DNA of 64,000 bases from Larix kaempferi (lineage: Eukaryota; Streptophyta; Pinopsida; Pinales; Pinaceae). Both the position numbers and the translations under genes were made by a program. Shown here piece by piece: positions 1 through 10,372 of the stretch; within the stretch, counting starts at the first letter, position 1, and each line of letters starts with the position of its first letter. Below the pieces are notes generated by a model. That model was not told where the DNA came from. It saw only the letters and a program-made list of their open reading frames with translations, and searched no databases. The stretch is taken from the NCBI GenBank assembly GCA_027924585.1, contig BSBM01000592.1, positions 8,378,501 to 8,442,500 on the forward strand, written 5' to 3'.

Positions 1-67
1 AATTCATAATTTTTTTAATTTGGGGTTTCTAATTTTTTTGGAGTTATAAGCAATTTTTTTTTGGAAA

Positions 68-840
68 ATGGCCAATATTAATAATTTCATGGTGCATGAG
101 TCTCATAAGTCAAATGGAAAAAATTATCCTGTCTAGAAACAAAAGATGGAATAGATTTGATCTTATCATGATCTTTGGGAACTAGTTACTGGGACAACTC
201 CAAAATTCGATCCCATGACTAATGATTATACAAAGAAAATAAAAATGCATTTCTTCTTATTGCATTTCCTTTAGAAGATGATATTCTCCCACACATTGTG
301 GTTTTTGTGTTGCCCTTGATGTTTGGGCGAAGTTAAAGAATTTATATGAAACATCCAATGAACTTCAAATTCTATTATTGCACAATAAATTAACTAGTTA
401 AAGACGGGAGCATTAGATTCAGTTACAGATCATGTCCAAAAGTTGCAGGAACTAAATAATGACTTATCAAAAATTGACACAGATATTAAAGATGAAGATT
501 TCATCACCATTTTGCTTAATATCTACTTGATGTGTATCAAAATTTTGTAACATTATTTTGTGTGCCTTCTTGGAATGAAGTTCCTACATTTGAAAAAGCT
601 ATAGGACTACTAACGACTCAAGAAACATGAACTTGCAGAACTAGATAGATCTTTTACATGAAGAAATAGAGGACGGGGCCGACACCATCGAGAAGGACAC
701 AGTTGGCATCCCAATTGAAGGAAAATTTCTTCAAATCAAACAGGTACTTCTCAAAGTTATAAGCATTACAATTATTGTAGTAAGAACAATCATAATGAAG
801 AAGAGTGTTATATTAAGCAAAGACATGAGATTGACCATAA
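68..840 (+). pseudogene. Ty1/copia gag remnant (outer element)
   Basis: Decayed capsid/nucleocapsid gene. The ATG at 68 opens a stretch reading MANINNFMVHESHKSNGKNY, which fits the N-terminus of plant copia Gag; stops and frameshifts follow. Near 764-813 a zinc-knuckle relic reads YNYCSKNNHNEEEC: the second Cys, the His and the last Cys of the CX2CX4HX4C pattern are present but the first Cys is Tyr. Gag binds the element RNA and builds the virus-like particle in the cytoplasm. No function can remain here. Family assignment rests on the N-terminal match, the knuckle and the downstream integrase. Confidence 0.65.
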
Positions 841-1020
841 TAGAGGTAGATGATATATTAGAGAAAGAGGTAGAAGGGGAAGACATCAAAGTCATTTTTT
901 ATAGATTCATACCATGGTTCCATAGAATGAACATGACATTGATTATTTGTTTATGGATTCTCAGACTAATCATATTTTCTTCTCAAATTTGATGTTTTGC
1001 AATCTTTAAGAAATTCAAGG

Positions 1021-1500
1021 CCATGGTTGAAAATGGAAGTGATCGAGGAAGTAAGTATGAATCCAATGTCTTTCATGATTTTTTCTATCATAATGGTATT
1101 TGAAGATACATTCGTTGCCAAAACCCCATAACAAAATGGTGTAGCCAAGAGGAAGAATCGGTCCACTATGGAGATGGCTCGGTGCATGTTGAAAGGGTGT
1201 CATCTCAATGATCATTTTTCGGCCGAAGTTGTACAGACAATAGTGTTTCTATTAAATTGCAGTCCAACGAAGGTAGTTCATGGTAAGACTCTTTGTGAAG
1301 CTTGGTTAGGCAAAAAACTAGAGGTAAACAATTTCAGAGTTTTTAGTTGTTTGGCCTATGTACATGTTCATGATACAGATAGACATAAGTTGGAAGCTAA
1401 GACTTATAAATGCATATTTTTTGGGTATAGCACTGAAACAAATCCATACAAGTTATATGATTGAGTAAATAGAAAGGTTGTTAGAAGTAGAGATGTCGTT
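1021..1500 (+). pseudogene. Ty1/copia integrase remnant, catalytic core end to C-terminus
   Basis: Reads as the later part of the copia integrase core: a degraded SDxG-type segment near 1033, then from 1168 an open stretch with MEMARCMLKG, AEVVQTIVFLLN and KLEVNNFRVFSCLAYVHV, ending in the FFGYS...YKLYD region typical of the conserved stretch after the catalytic core. A stop follows YD, where intact relatives go on with a P/K-rich linker to RT. Integrase joins the cDNA to nuclear DNA. The frame is shifted between about 1100 and 1168, so the protein is broken. Confidence 0.8.
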
Positions 1501-1796
1501 TTTATGAAAGACCTTTGCATGTGCATACATTAGAATGGAAAGGTGTAGTTTTGAAGGGTGATAATAATTACCTTAAACTCAAAACTCCTATTACATATAG
1601 GTGATGCTGAAGAAAAGAGGCCAATTAAGAAGAAGGAGAAAAAGTAGAGTTGGAATTAGAACGAAAAGATGGAAATTAGTCTTTGAAATATGGAAGTCAG
1701 TCTCAAAAAAGGCCAAAATGGTTCTATCAAACTCTTCAAGATGCCAAGCCATATGAGATGCAACAAGGTGAGAGGAGAACAAGGTTCAAATCTCCA

Positions 1797-1801
1797 CATG
1801 T
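1797..1801. repeat. Target-site duplication of element A, left copy
   Basis: CATGT immediately left of the LTR; the matching copy is at 8784-8788. A 5-bp duplication is normal for LTR retrotransposon integrase. Confidence 0.92.
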
Positions 1802-2447
1802 TGTTAAATTTTCAGAATTTACTTCAATCTGATCTAGGATATTAACTGAGAGAACAACATGTATAGAAAATCTACAGCATATCAAACATGGACACAATAA
1901 TGCAAGCACACAAGAGACATCGAGTTTACTTGTGGAAAACCATAAAGGTGAAAAACCCCAATAACTTCCTTAGATATAGATAGAGCAATGATACAACCAT
2001 AATACAAGAGATAGTCTTCTCCTAGCAGCAGAGCCTCCTCCTCCACAAGTGCACCACTCTCCCAAGTGTGAGTGAGAGAATAGAATGTGTAAAATGAGAG
2101 AGACACACTCTCTATTTATACACTAACTTGACTTGACCTTTACTCAACTAGGTCGGCCTCAACTTAACCACTTAACATAATGCTGACTGGGCCGATCCCC
2201 ACTAGGCTGGTCTAATAACCCTTTGACCCACATGGCCGACCCCCAATATGGTGGTCTAATAACTCTTTGACCCACATGACTTATACAGGGCCGACCCCAA
2301 CAAGGTGATCTAATAACCCATCAAGTATAAGTTACGACACTTACAATGTAAATGACAACACTTCCGTATAGAGGAATAATAACATCTCTATAGGAATACA
2401 ACATACATATATGTGAAATACATTCTGAAGTTACATATACATCAACA
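1802..2447 (-). repeat. 3' LTR of element A
   Basis: Plus-strand ends are TGTTAAATTT and ATACATCAACA. It matches 8138-8783 end to end. On the minus strand it carries a TATAAATAGAGAG promoter core (near 2107-2120), which is shared almost letter for letter with the LTR of element B, showing that A and B belong to one broad copia family. Confidence 0.95.
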
Positions 2448-2457
2448 CTCCCTCTTA
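2448..2457 (-). other. Polypurine tract of element A
   Basis: On the minus strand TAAGAGGGAG sits directly before the 3' LTR; it is the expected primer for plus-strand cDNA synthesis. Confidence 0.75.
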
Positions 2458-2707
2458 ACTAGGAAGGTATTTCTCGACACAGGTCTTCTAGCACAAGTCA
2501 TCTTCTCTGGATCATCGTCACTGGATAATCGTCATCGAGTCATCATCATCGTCACTGTTGCTGCTATCTCAATCAATATTTGAATCTACTCGTCATAGGA
2601 AGTTCTACAGAGCCAGTCCTTTTTCATACTGGATGTAGGCCCACCACCTGTAGGTCTTCGTCATCACTGGCCATACTGTGGAATCCTCAGGACTTATTAC
2701 GTGCGTC

Positions 2708-3290
2708 ACAAAACCTGGTGGTAGCATCCCAGGCTGTTACGAGCACACAGCTCTACCTGTCGGATCTCCCAGGAGCACATTACATGTGACCTATCACAAA
2801 ACCTGGCTGAAGCATCCCAGGCTATTACGAGCACATAGCTCTACCTGTCGGATCTCCCAGGAGCACATTACATGTGATCTCACCACAAAACCTGGCTTAA
2901 GCATCCCAGGCTATTACGAGCACACAACTCTACCTGTCAGATCTCCCAGGAGCACATTACATGTGGTCCACCACAAAACCTGGCTGAAGCATTTGAGGCC
3001 TTTTTCATCCTGTCCAGATCTCCCAGGAGCAAATTACATGTGGTCATGGCAAAACCTGGCTAAAGCATCTGAGGCCTTTTTCATCCTGTCCAGATCTCCC
3101 AAGAGCAAATTACATGCCATAGGACAAAACCTCGCAAGACAATCTTAGGATGTTATGGGTACACAACTCCGACCTGAAGATCTGCTAGGGCACAAATTAC
3201 ATGTCCTCCCAGAGCAATGTCTCGAAAGAGCATCCCAGGATGTTACAGGTACACAACTCTGACCTATAGGATCTCCCAGACATGCTCATC
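2708..3290 (-). repeat. Tandem array of ~75-89 bp units in the 3' UTR of element A
   Basis: About seven units, each opening with AAAACCTGGCT or a decayed form on the plus strand, at 2708, 2796, 2885, 2973, 3050, 3125 and about 3212. Units share a run through 'ggatctcccaggagcacatt'. Three units are about 88 bp, two are about 76 bp with a changed middle, and the last two are more divergent. Open stretches here are repeat artefacts, not genes. Confidence 0.85.
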
Positions 3291-3299
3291 TGCACAACC

Positions 3300-3800
3300 T
3301 GATCCACGGCCACAAAGTATCATCCTGATACTCACCATACATCATCCTGATGTACACATGATCATCCTGATCATCATCACTGGAACATCCTGCTGCATGT
3401 CATCTGGAGAATCTCGTCATCCACGATCATCCTGATCATACAATGCATCCACCTGATGCATACCAAGTATCTACTTGATACATATCATCATACATGATCT
3501 ACCTGATCATACAATGTATCCACCTGAAACATACACAGATACATGATCCACACAATGTATCCACCTGATACATATCAACATACATGATCTACCCGATCAT
3601 TCATAGTATTCACCTGATACATATACAGATACATGGTCCAAGCATCCAACATGATGCTTATAAAAAACATATACAAATGATACTACTGATCATATCCAGC
3701 ATCCAACATGATGCGTACATATACATATAAATGATCCAACTGATCATATCCAACATCCAACATGATGCATATACATATACAGAGTAGTAACTGGAGCATC
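3300..3800 (-). repeat. Short imperfect repeats (ATCATCCTGATCAT / ATCCACCTGATACAT) in element A
   Basis: A run of imperfect units of about 40-60 bp built on 'catcctgatcat', 'tccacctgatacat' and 'acatgatccac', grading into 'catccaacatgatgc' units near 3650-3770. It lies between the 88-bp array and the end of pol. Rich in GATCA palindromes. Non-coding. Confidence 0.7.
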
Positions 3801-3914
3801 GTCCTGATACTCATCATCCATGATCCTTCTGATCATCATAGCATCGTCCTCTTCAGATCATCTCATCATCCACGAAGCACAACCCAGATGCACATCATCC
3901 AACATTTACACCAC

Positions 3915-4065
3915 CGACATGGGAGAACACATCTACCACCATTTGGGGAAGGCTCCAGCCCTTACTTTTTCACCATGGGAGAACACATCTACCACCATGT
4001 GAAAAATGGCTCAGCAATTACATCACGACCAAGGGAGAACACATCAACCATGTCAAAAAAGCTCA
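3915..4065 (-). repeat. Three ~55-65 bp repeats at the pol-proximal end of the element A 3' UTR
   Basis: Three units opening 'gggagaacacatctaccacc' (near 3919, 3977 and 4042), the last decayed. Non-coding. Confidence 0.65.
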
Positions 4066-4090
4066 TCTGCATCTGCATCTTCCGGACTCA

Positions 4091-5316
4091 TCACTTCCCT
4101 TTGGAAGGAACCTCGATCTGAAGTGCACCAAGCCTCTCTCTGAAGTACTCAAACTGCACTCTGGCCAATGGCTTGGTCAATACATCTGCAACCTGCTCAT
4201 CCGTCACAACATACTCTGCTTCGGCTATACTCAGTGCTACGCAGGACTGCTTCCTACTAAACCAAGAGATCACACCTGATCCCATACTGAAGCAGCACCC
4301 GGAAGTGCTCTTCCTATCTGTAGCACTGCCTACCCAATCTGAATCAACATAACCCTATAGGTTAAACTTTTGATTCGTATCATACTTGAGCCCATAATCA
4401 ACCGTACCCTTCAGGTACCTCAAAATATGCTTTACAGCAACCAGGTGAACACTCCTCGGATCCATTAGGAACTGTCTCAATGTGTTCACCGCAAAGCAAA
4501 TATCTGGTCTCGTGTTCGTCAGGTACATCAAGGACCCAATCATCTGACGATACATAGTGATTTCAACCGGCTCATATGAAGCATCACACAGAAGCTTTAG
4601 GTTCGATGCCATAGGTGTGGCCATAACATTGCAGTCCATCATCCCGAACCTCTTCAGGATCTCTACTGCATACTTCTCTTGTCCAAGGAAGATTCCATTT
4701 TCACTCTGCCACACCTCCATGCCAAAAAAAAATAGTGCATCATCCCCAAGTTTTTCAACTCGAACTCGGCAGCAAGCTTCCACTGCATGTCGGCAATCAA
4801 TCTATCCTCACCTATTACAAACAGGTCATCCACATAGTAGTATCACTGGATTGCCTTCCTCAACCTTGTAGTAAAGGTTGGAATCCGCTTTAATCTTGGT
4901 AAAGCCCAAACTGGATAGAAAGCTGTCTATCCTACCATACCAAGTTTTGCACATATATGACTCCCTGTCATGTGTCTCAGAACCAAGTGGCTTCTCCACA
5001 TACACTTCTTCTTCAACTACACCATTCAAGAAGGCTGTCTTGAAATCCATCTGGTGTATCTTTCACTTCATCACTACAGCTAGAGCAAGTACGGATCTAA
5101 TGGAAGTGTATCTGGCTACAGGAGCAAAAGTCTCTATGCTACCACCTGCAGCATGCTTGATCTTGTAGATCCTCTTGGAAGTCACTACAGACTACCCTTT
5201 GGGACTGCATCCCAAACATCTTCATGATCGACTGGTACTCCTCGATCATGGCATTCTTCCCAGATCCTGGGAACTTCAATATCTTCAAAATTTTCAATAG
5301 ATAACTTTGTTGCTGA
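4091..5316 (-). pseudogene. Ty1/copia reverse transcriptase-RNase H (element A), broken, with RNase H deletion
   Basis: Minus-strand pol C-terminal half. RT begins near 5300 with EEYQSIMK and the decayed KSVVTS...YKIKHAA segment, continues with MDFKTAFLNGVVEEEVYVEKP (5050), the YVDD active-site segment (intact but only after a frameshift near 4840), then GMEVWQSENGIFLGQEKYAVEILKRFGMMDC and MYRQMIGSLMYLTNTRPDIC. RNase H has GYVDSDWVGSATDRKST, but after AEAEYV it jumps straight to TDEQVADVLTKPL. Compared with element B, about 73 residues are missing in frame, including the DNQS and KSKHIE region needed for RNase H activity. It ends VPSKGK-stop. Several frameshifts and the deletion make it dead. 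Confidence 0.88.
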
Positions 5317-5343
5317 ACAAATGTTGTAGTCATTCGATCTTTC

Positions 5344-5738
5344 CTACACAACAAGTTAAATTGCATGATTATAAAACATCTCATAATTTTCAGAACAAAT
5401 TCTTACATATAAAGAAATATGTCATACACTCATGCAATTATCTTAGCCAATGCTTCAATACAACATTTATCCATATTCCGTAACTTTCTAGATGCCTTCC
5501 AATCTCTACCAGAACATTGTTAAGAGTGTGCACAACTCCTAACATGTCAGCAAAGAGGTTTCATTCTAGATAAGTAGCAATGGAATGTTGTATAGTTCCA
5601 TAGGCCACTTACCCATGTATATTAGTAGTATACTGTTCATCAATGCAACTATTCTAATATGCACAACCTAATTCTAGGAACATAAGCATATACATCATTA
5701 AATAACATTATGTAAGAAATGGCAATTCAAATACTTAT
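5344..5738 (-). other. Intron-like interval between integrase and RT of element A
   Basis: 395 bp without coding signal. On the minus strand it opens after AAACAAAG with ATAAGTATTTGAATTG and closes with TTGTGTAG before GAAAGATCG. A homologous interval with the same ends sits at the same place in element B (17559-17972). The shape (AAGT donor-like start, pyrimidine/TAG end, pol sequence on both sides) resembles a spliceosomal intron whose first base is A, not G. It could also be a shared insertion of other origin. Confidence 0.55.
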
Positions 5739-5930
5739 CTTTGTTTGGTTGCTGGGTGGATTCCCTCTGAATCTTTGCAACTCCATTATGATGTGGATTG
5801 TGAGAAGTGGTCAACTCCCTTTGAATATCTGCATCCTTGCAGAAACTACTGAAGTGTGCTCCTTTGCTTTCTTGCAGGAACAAATGGAGTGTGCTCCCTC
5901 TTGATCCTTGCTTCCTGGATTACCTGTCCT
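5739..5930 (-). pseudogene. Integrase fragment (element A)
   Basis: Minus-strand reading QESKGAHFSSFCKDADIQREL followed by TTSHNPHHNGVAKIQRE: this is the end of the copia integrase catalytic core, where intact relatives have FC...GI+R..T.PYTPQQNGVAERKNR. The frame ends at the intron-like interval. The earlier part of the integrase core, the zinc-binding domain and protease are not recognisable in this element. Confidence 0.75.
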
Positions 5931-6834
5931 TGAACTCATATCCATCCTTAATCACTATGCATGCTTATTAGTATCATCATTGTGTTATCCTTGAGGTCTC
6001 ATACATAATCATACATTTATTAGTATAATCTTAATACTATCAAAACACAATAATCTTAAACATGTATAGTCATGATCATTCACAGATAATAAACATTAGT
6101 ATTCAAGGTTTCAGGGAAGTCTACTTTTACTCATGCATATTCTTATTTGATCACAGGACTCTTCTGATTAGTTAAATCATCAATGCATAAACCCGTGATT
6201 ACTCAAACCTATACCTTCGTGATTCTTCTGGTTAGTCATATCAACAATTATGGTAAGAAACATAACATGGATACAACCATGACTATTCAAACCTATGACT
6301 TCATGAATAATCATTATCAACAACACAACAGTATAAGATCCTAACACAAGGTAGGATTCTAGCTTGATATAGGAAAAACATACCTGGATTAGCATGCTAG
6401 CTAGTTATGTCTAACATACCCGCATAATGTCTTCTGGTTCTCTTCAGTGACTTGTGCTAGTAACCTGCATGTCTCATAAGTTAACCATTGTAGAACCAAG
6501 TTATACATACCTCATAAGTAGATCTTCTATGTGATCCATGACAATGGATGAATCTTTGTCTTCATGTCACCATGATCATATGTTCTTGAAGTAGAACATG
6601 ATTTGTCTTTCTTGGTGTACCTTTTATGTTAGCAAACAACATAAACCTCATACAACACCATAATGCATTAGTACAATCATAAGTGTCAACACCCTAACCA
6701 ATGAATATCTTCTATCATGCATTCATAATTTTGTTAAGGTGATACGACAAATCTAAAATCAAGATTGTACTAACCATAATAACATGAAGACAAACATACC
6801 ATAAACTTAATCATGAACAAATCTCGAAACATAC
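5931..6834 (-). other. Non-coding interval between gag and integrase fragments (element A)
   Basis: About 0.9 kb of AT-rich sequence with repeated 'catgatcat', 'attagtcatat' and 'aacctatgac' words and no pol similarity. At its 5' side (minus strand) the gag frame meets GAG|GTATGT, which matches a canonical intron donor (GTATGT at 6834-6829). No clear acceptor was fixed. It may be a second intron-like interval or simply decayed filler. Confidence 0.4.
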
Positions 6835-6971
6835 CTCGATGAGTCATACCTATCGAGAACGCTTGTAATCTTCTTATGTAAGGCCTTAGCCTCATCTCCC
6901 TCTGAAACAGGAACTTCTTCACTTATGCAGGTGACCAATCCATCTCCTTCTAGGATTAACCCAATCCACTT
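6835..6971 (-). pseudogene. Gag N-terminal fragment (element A)
   Basis: Minus-strand open stretch reading KWIGLILEGDGLVTCISEEV then PVSEGDEAKALHKKITSVLD. The pattern (W...L...L...I...P....DEAKA) is that of the N-terminal part of plant copia Gag, where a short hydrophobic helix and an acidic-DEAKA segment precede the main capsid fold. Only about 45 residues survive; the rest of gag and the zinc knuckle are missing. Assignment rests on this pattern and on its place 3' of the primer-binding site. Confidence 0.5.
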
Positions 6972-8125
6972 GATTTGCAAGAACTGGACCTGGAGCTGGA
7001 TTAGGGTTTGTCAGAGAAACCTAAAAAATTCAAACTTTGAATTTCAAACTTCTGAAAGGATAGAAATATGCGCCTTGATGAGCTGATCAAGCTCGTATGT
7101 TCAGAATTTGAAAACTGCAAAGTTTCACTCCTCAATTTTGCCTTTGAAACTTCCAGATTCACTGGATGTGACCCTGAACTGGGGTTTGATGAAGTCCACT
7201 CTTCTGCCCAATCAAAATGTTTGATCCAAATCTCGAAACTTCTATTTTTCTAAGGAGCTTCTAGCCGTTGTCACAGATTTCAAAATTCCCATTTTTACAG
7301 AAGCCCTAATTTTCCACTTTTCTGATCAAAGTCCCAAACTAGGGTTTGATCAAGCCCGGTCTTCTGCCCAACCAAAAAATTCTGATCTTGGTCTCTAAAT
7401 TTCGATTTTGATGAGTAGCATTCAGTCATAGTCTCTGATTTCAAGAATTCCAACTTTCTCTGTAACCCTAAATTCCGGAAGCCATGAATGAAGGTGCTCA
7501 AAAAATAATTCTGTTTTGATAGAAATATGTACCTGATTGTTTTTGGTGTAACTCCGTACTGTTCGATCCACAGGGTCTGAATTTTGTTTTTTTGGTATCT
7601 TGACCTATCATCTTTCCTTCCTGATAGGTTTGACCTCAATTGGATTTTTTGAGAGAGAGTTATGCCAAGTGTCGCAACATGACCTGTTTATGGGATAATA
7701 CAAGAGAGCGAAATTGTACGGCATTCCACATGTCACTGGTTCAACTTATACCTCTGAAAACGTTTCCTGAGATAGCACAATCTGTGTACTACTTTTCACT
7801 TGTTATGAAATTTCATTTGGAGCTTCCTAGCCCAAGTTATGACCTTTTTTCCAAGGTCACCTATTTTTGACTCAGATCTGGAAGAGGCAGAAACCCTATA
7901 TTGTACAGATCATAAATCACAAAGTACAACGAATTAGAAGTTTTTCTTTGGACACAAGGTACATGGGGATCTGATATTCAACCTGTAAAAGTTTCAAATC
8001 CGAAAACTTCGCCAAAATGGATTTATAGCGAAAGTTCTACGATGACTGGTTTTTTCTATATCAAGCCCTAGCATCGTAAGTGCAACAAGTGTCATACATG
8101 CCATATCATGCCTTCTTTGAGGCTA
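6972..8125 (-). other. Leader region of element A
   Basis: Non-coding stretch between primer-binding site and gag fragment, about 1.15 kb. It has repeated 'caaactagggtttgatcaag' and 'ctgatcttggtctc' segments at about 7160-7220 and 7330-7400, suggesting an internal duplication. No gene seen; small open frames here look accidental. Confidence 0.55.
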
Positions 8126-8137
8126 GCTCTGATACCA
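8126..8137 (-). other. Primer-binding site of element A (initiator Met tRNA type)
   Basis: Minus strand TGGTATCAGAGC directly after the 5' LTR, the standard Ty1/copia site complementary to the initiator methionine tRNA. Confidence 0.93.
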
Positions 8138-8783
8138 TGTTAAATTTTTAGAATTTACTTCAATCTGATCTAGGATCTTAACTGAGAGAACAACATGTAT
8201 AGAAAATCTACAGCATATCAAACATGGACACAATAATGCAAACACACAAGAGACACAGAGTTTACTTGGGGAAAACCATAAAGGTGAAAAACCCCAATAA
8301 CTTCCTCAGAGATAGATAGAGCAATGATACAACCAGAATACAAGAGACAGTCTTCTCCTAGCAGCAAAGCCTCCTCCTCCACAAGTGCGCCACTCTCCCA
8401 AGTGTGAGTGAGAGAATAGAATGTGTAAAATGAGAGAGACACACTCTCTATTTATACACTAACTTGACTTGACCTTTACTCAACTAGGTCGGCCTCAACT
8501 TAACCACTTAACATAATGTTGATTGGGCCGACCCCCACTAGGGTGGTCTAATAACCCTTTGACCCACATGGCCGACCCCCAATAGGGTGGTCTAATAACC
8601 CTTTGACCCACATGACTTATACAGGGCCGACCCCAACAAGGTGATCTAATAACCCATCAAGTATAAGTTACGACACTTACAATGTAAATGACGACACTTC
8701 CGTATAGAGGAATAATAACATCTCTATAGGAATACAACATACATATATGTGAAATACATTCCGAAGTTACATATACATCAACA
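8138..8783 (-). repeat. 5' LTR of element A
   Basis: 646 bp, matching 1802-2447. Plus-strand ends TGTTAAATTT and ACATCAACA. The primer-binding site abuts its left end and the target duplication CATGT follows at 8784. The minus-strand TATAAATAGAGAG box lies near 8443-8456. Confidence 0.95.
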
Positions 8784-8949
8784 CATGTAAATCTTGCTTT
8801 AATGAGTGAAGTTGTGCATTCTTCTAATCTAGTTACTTTCAATGAAGCAATTCGGAAACAATAATGGAAAGATGCCACATAAGTAAAGTATGATGCCTTA
8901 ATGAAAAAAAAACACTTGGAAATTAGTTGTATTACTGGAAAATAAGAAA

Positions 8950-9600
8950 TTGATAGAGTGCAAATGGATATATCGCATTAAGTTTAAGTTGGCTGAATCT
9001 ATTGATAAATACAAAGGAAGGTTAGTTGCAAAAGGATATGCACAACATGAAGGTCTAGAATATGAGGAAACCTTTGCTCCCACTACAAAATTAATCACAA
9101 TTAGAATGTTGTTAGCACTTGAAACACAATTTGGATGGAAGGTACACTAGATGTATGTCAAAAGTGCATTCTTGAATGGAGATTTGCAAGGAAGTGTATA
9201 TGATGCAACCTAGAGGATTTGAAATTTAAGGTAAAGAAATATCGGTCTGTAAGTTAGTAAAAAAATTGTATGGACTAAAACAAGCCACTTGAGAATGGTA
9301 TGAAAAGATTAATATGTATCTTACATCAAGAGATTTCAAAAGAAGTGATTCTGATCCTAAATTGTATATCAAATGAAATGGTGAAGACATTATCATTACG
9401 GTGGTATATGTAGGTGAATTAATTCTTACGGGTAGCAGTAATGAATTGATTCAGGAAGAAAAAGATAGTCGTTGCAAATCATTTGATATAATTGACTTGG
9501 GGTTATTACATTGTTGTTTGGGTATTGAGGTTTGGAAGCAACCGAACATACTTTTCATCTCATGAGAAAAATATGCTTCAGAATTGCTAAACAAATTTAG
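8950..9600 (+). pseudogene. Ty1/copia reverse transcriptase remnant (outer element)
   Basis: Reads IECKWIYRIKFKLAESIDKY then KGRLVAKGYAQHEGLEYEET, FAPTTKLITIRMLLA, a stop, MYVKSAFLNGDLQ, then KLYGLKQAT and GEDIIITVVYVGELILTG. These are copia RT blocks in order. The catalytic YVDD is changed to YVGE, and there are stops near 9150, 9290, 9377 and 9565 and a frameshift near 9200. The RT would copy element RNA into cDNA; this copy cannot work. Confidence 0.85.
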
Positions 9601-10340
9601 AATGGAAGATTGTAATCCCAACAAAATACCAATATTGGAGGAAAACTTGAAGCTTTCAAAGGATGACAACTCTAAGGTGGTTAATGAATTGCTTTATCGT
9701 CAACTCGTAGGAGGATTACTTTATCTTACCACAAATCAACTAGACATAACTTTTGTAGTTGGTATGTTATTGAGATTTTTAAATTGTCCAAATGAGACAC
9801 ATTTGAATGCAACAAAAAGAGTACTAAGGTATATCAAGGGTACTCTACACTTTGGTATTGTATTTGAGAACACTGGTAGTTTCATGTTGAAAGGTTTTTC
9901 AGATGCATGTTGGGTAGGTGATACAGATGAAAGGAAATCAAAAACCTGTTATGCTTTTACCCTTGGCAGTGGCATTATTTCATGGGTGAGTAAAAAACGA
10001 TATTTGGTAGCTCTTTCAACAACATAAACACAATACAAAGCAACCGTTGGAGCAACATATGAAACAATGTGGCTACATAGAATCCTTTGTGACTTTCGTC
10101 TTCCACAAATGCATTCAAAAACTTTGCAGTGTGACAACCAAAGTGCCATCAAGGTGACAAATAATCCAATCTATCACTCGAAAACCAAACATGTCGAAAT
10201 TCAATGTCACTATATCAAAGAACATGTACACAACAAAGAGATTGAAATGATTTATTGTAGGTCCCAATATCAAGTGGTAGATATCTTCACCAAAGCACTC
10301 AAAAAAGATAAATTTGAAAATATTTTAGAGATGTTATGAG
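9584..10340 (+). pseudogene. Ty1/copia RT thumb and RNase H remnant (outer element)
   Basis: Open stretch with LYRQLVGGLLYLTTNQLDIT, RVLRYIKGTLHFGI, FSDACWVGDTDERKSKTCYA, SGIISWVSKKRYLVALSTT, a stop, then WLHRILCDFRLPQMHSKTLQ, CDNQSAIKVTNNPIYHSKTK and QVVDIFTKALKKDKFENILE. All RNase H landmarks (DxxW, E region, CDNQSA, H.K.KH) can be seen. A stop at about 10026 follows ALSTT where the conserved AEAEY block should be. Ends at about 10339, followed by the polypurine tract. Confidence 0.87.
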
Positions 10341-10363
10341 TTGTGGAAAATGACATAAACATT

Positions 10364-10372
10364 AAGAGGGGG
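10364..10372 (+). other. Polypurine tract of the outer copia element
   Basis: AAGAGGGGG directly before TGTTAGATAT, the apparent first bases of the 3' LTR. Confidence 0.7.

Larger units (their letters stand above)
1..1801 (+). mobile_element. Outer Ty1/copia element, 5' part (gag and integrase remnants)
   Basis: Left part of a decayed plus-strand Ty1/copia retrotransposon; the right part resumes at 8784 after the insertion of element A. It holds a gag remnant from the ATG at 68 and integrase remnants at about 1021-1500. Order gag, integrase, RT, RNase H is that of Ty1/copia. Its 5' LTR and primer-binding site lie outside the window or in the first bases. Frames are broken by many stops, so it is dead. 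The nested insertion shows that it is older than element A. Confidence 0.85.
1802..8783 (-). mobile_element. Element A: nested Ty1/copia LTR retrotransposon
   Basis: A complete but decayed minus-strand element inserted in the outer copia element. Both ends are LTRs of 646 bp (1802-2447 and 8138-8783) that begin TG and end CA. Host bases 1797-1801 and 8784-8788 are both CATGT, a perfect 5-bp target duplication. The primer-binding site lies beside the right LTR and a purine tract beside the left, which fixes the orientation as minus. From right to left: leader, gag fragment, integrase fragment, intron-like interval, RT/RNase H, then a long tandem-repeat 3' UTR. The two LTRs differ at about twenty positions by eye, so the insertion is not recent. 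Confidence 0.95.
8784..10372 (+). mobile_element. Outer Ty1/copia element, 3' part
   Basis: Continuation of the element begun at 1. It starts with the second CATGT copy and holds RT and RNase H remnants, then a non-coding tail ending in the purine tract AAGAGGGGG just before the 3' LTR at 10373. Confidence 0.88.

Noticed and set aside
2678-3148. 156-codon plus-strand open frame in element A
   Set aside because: Produced by the 88-bp tandem units; antisense to the element and without domain similarity.
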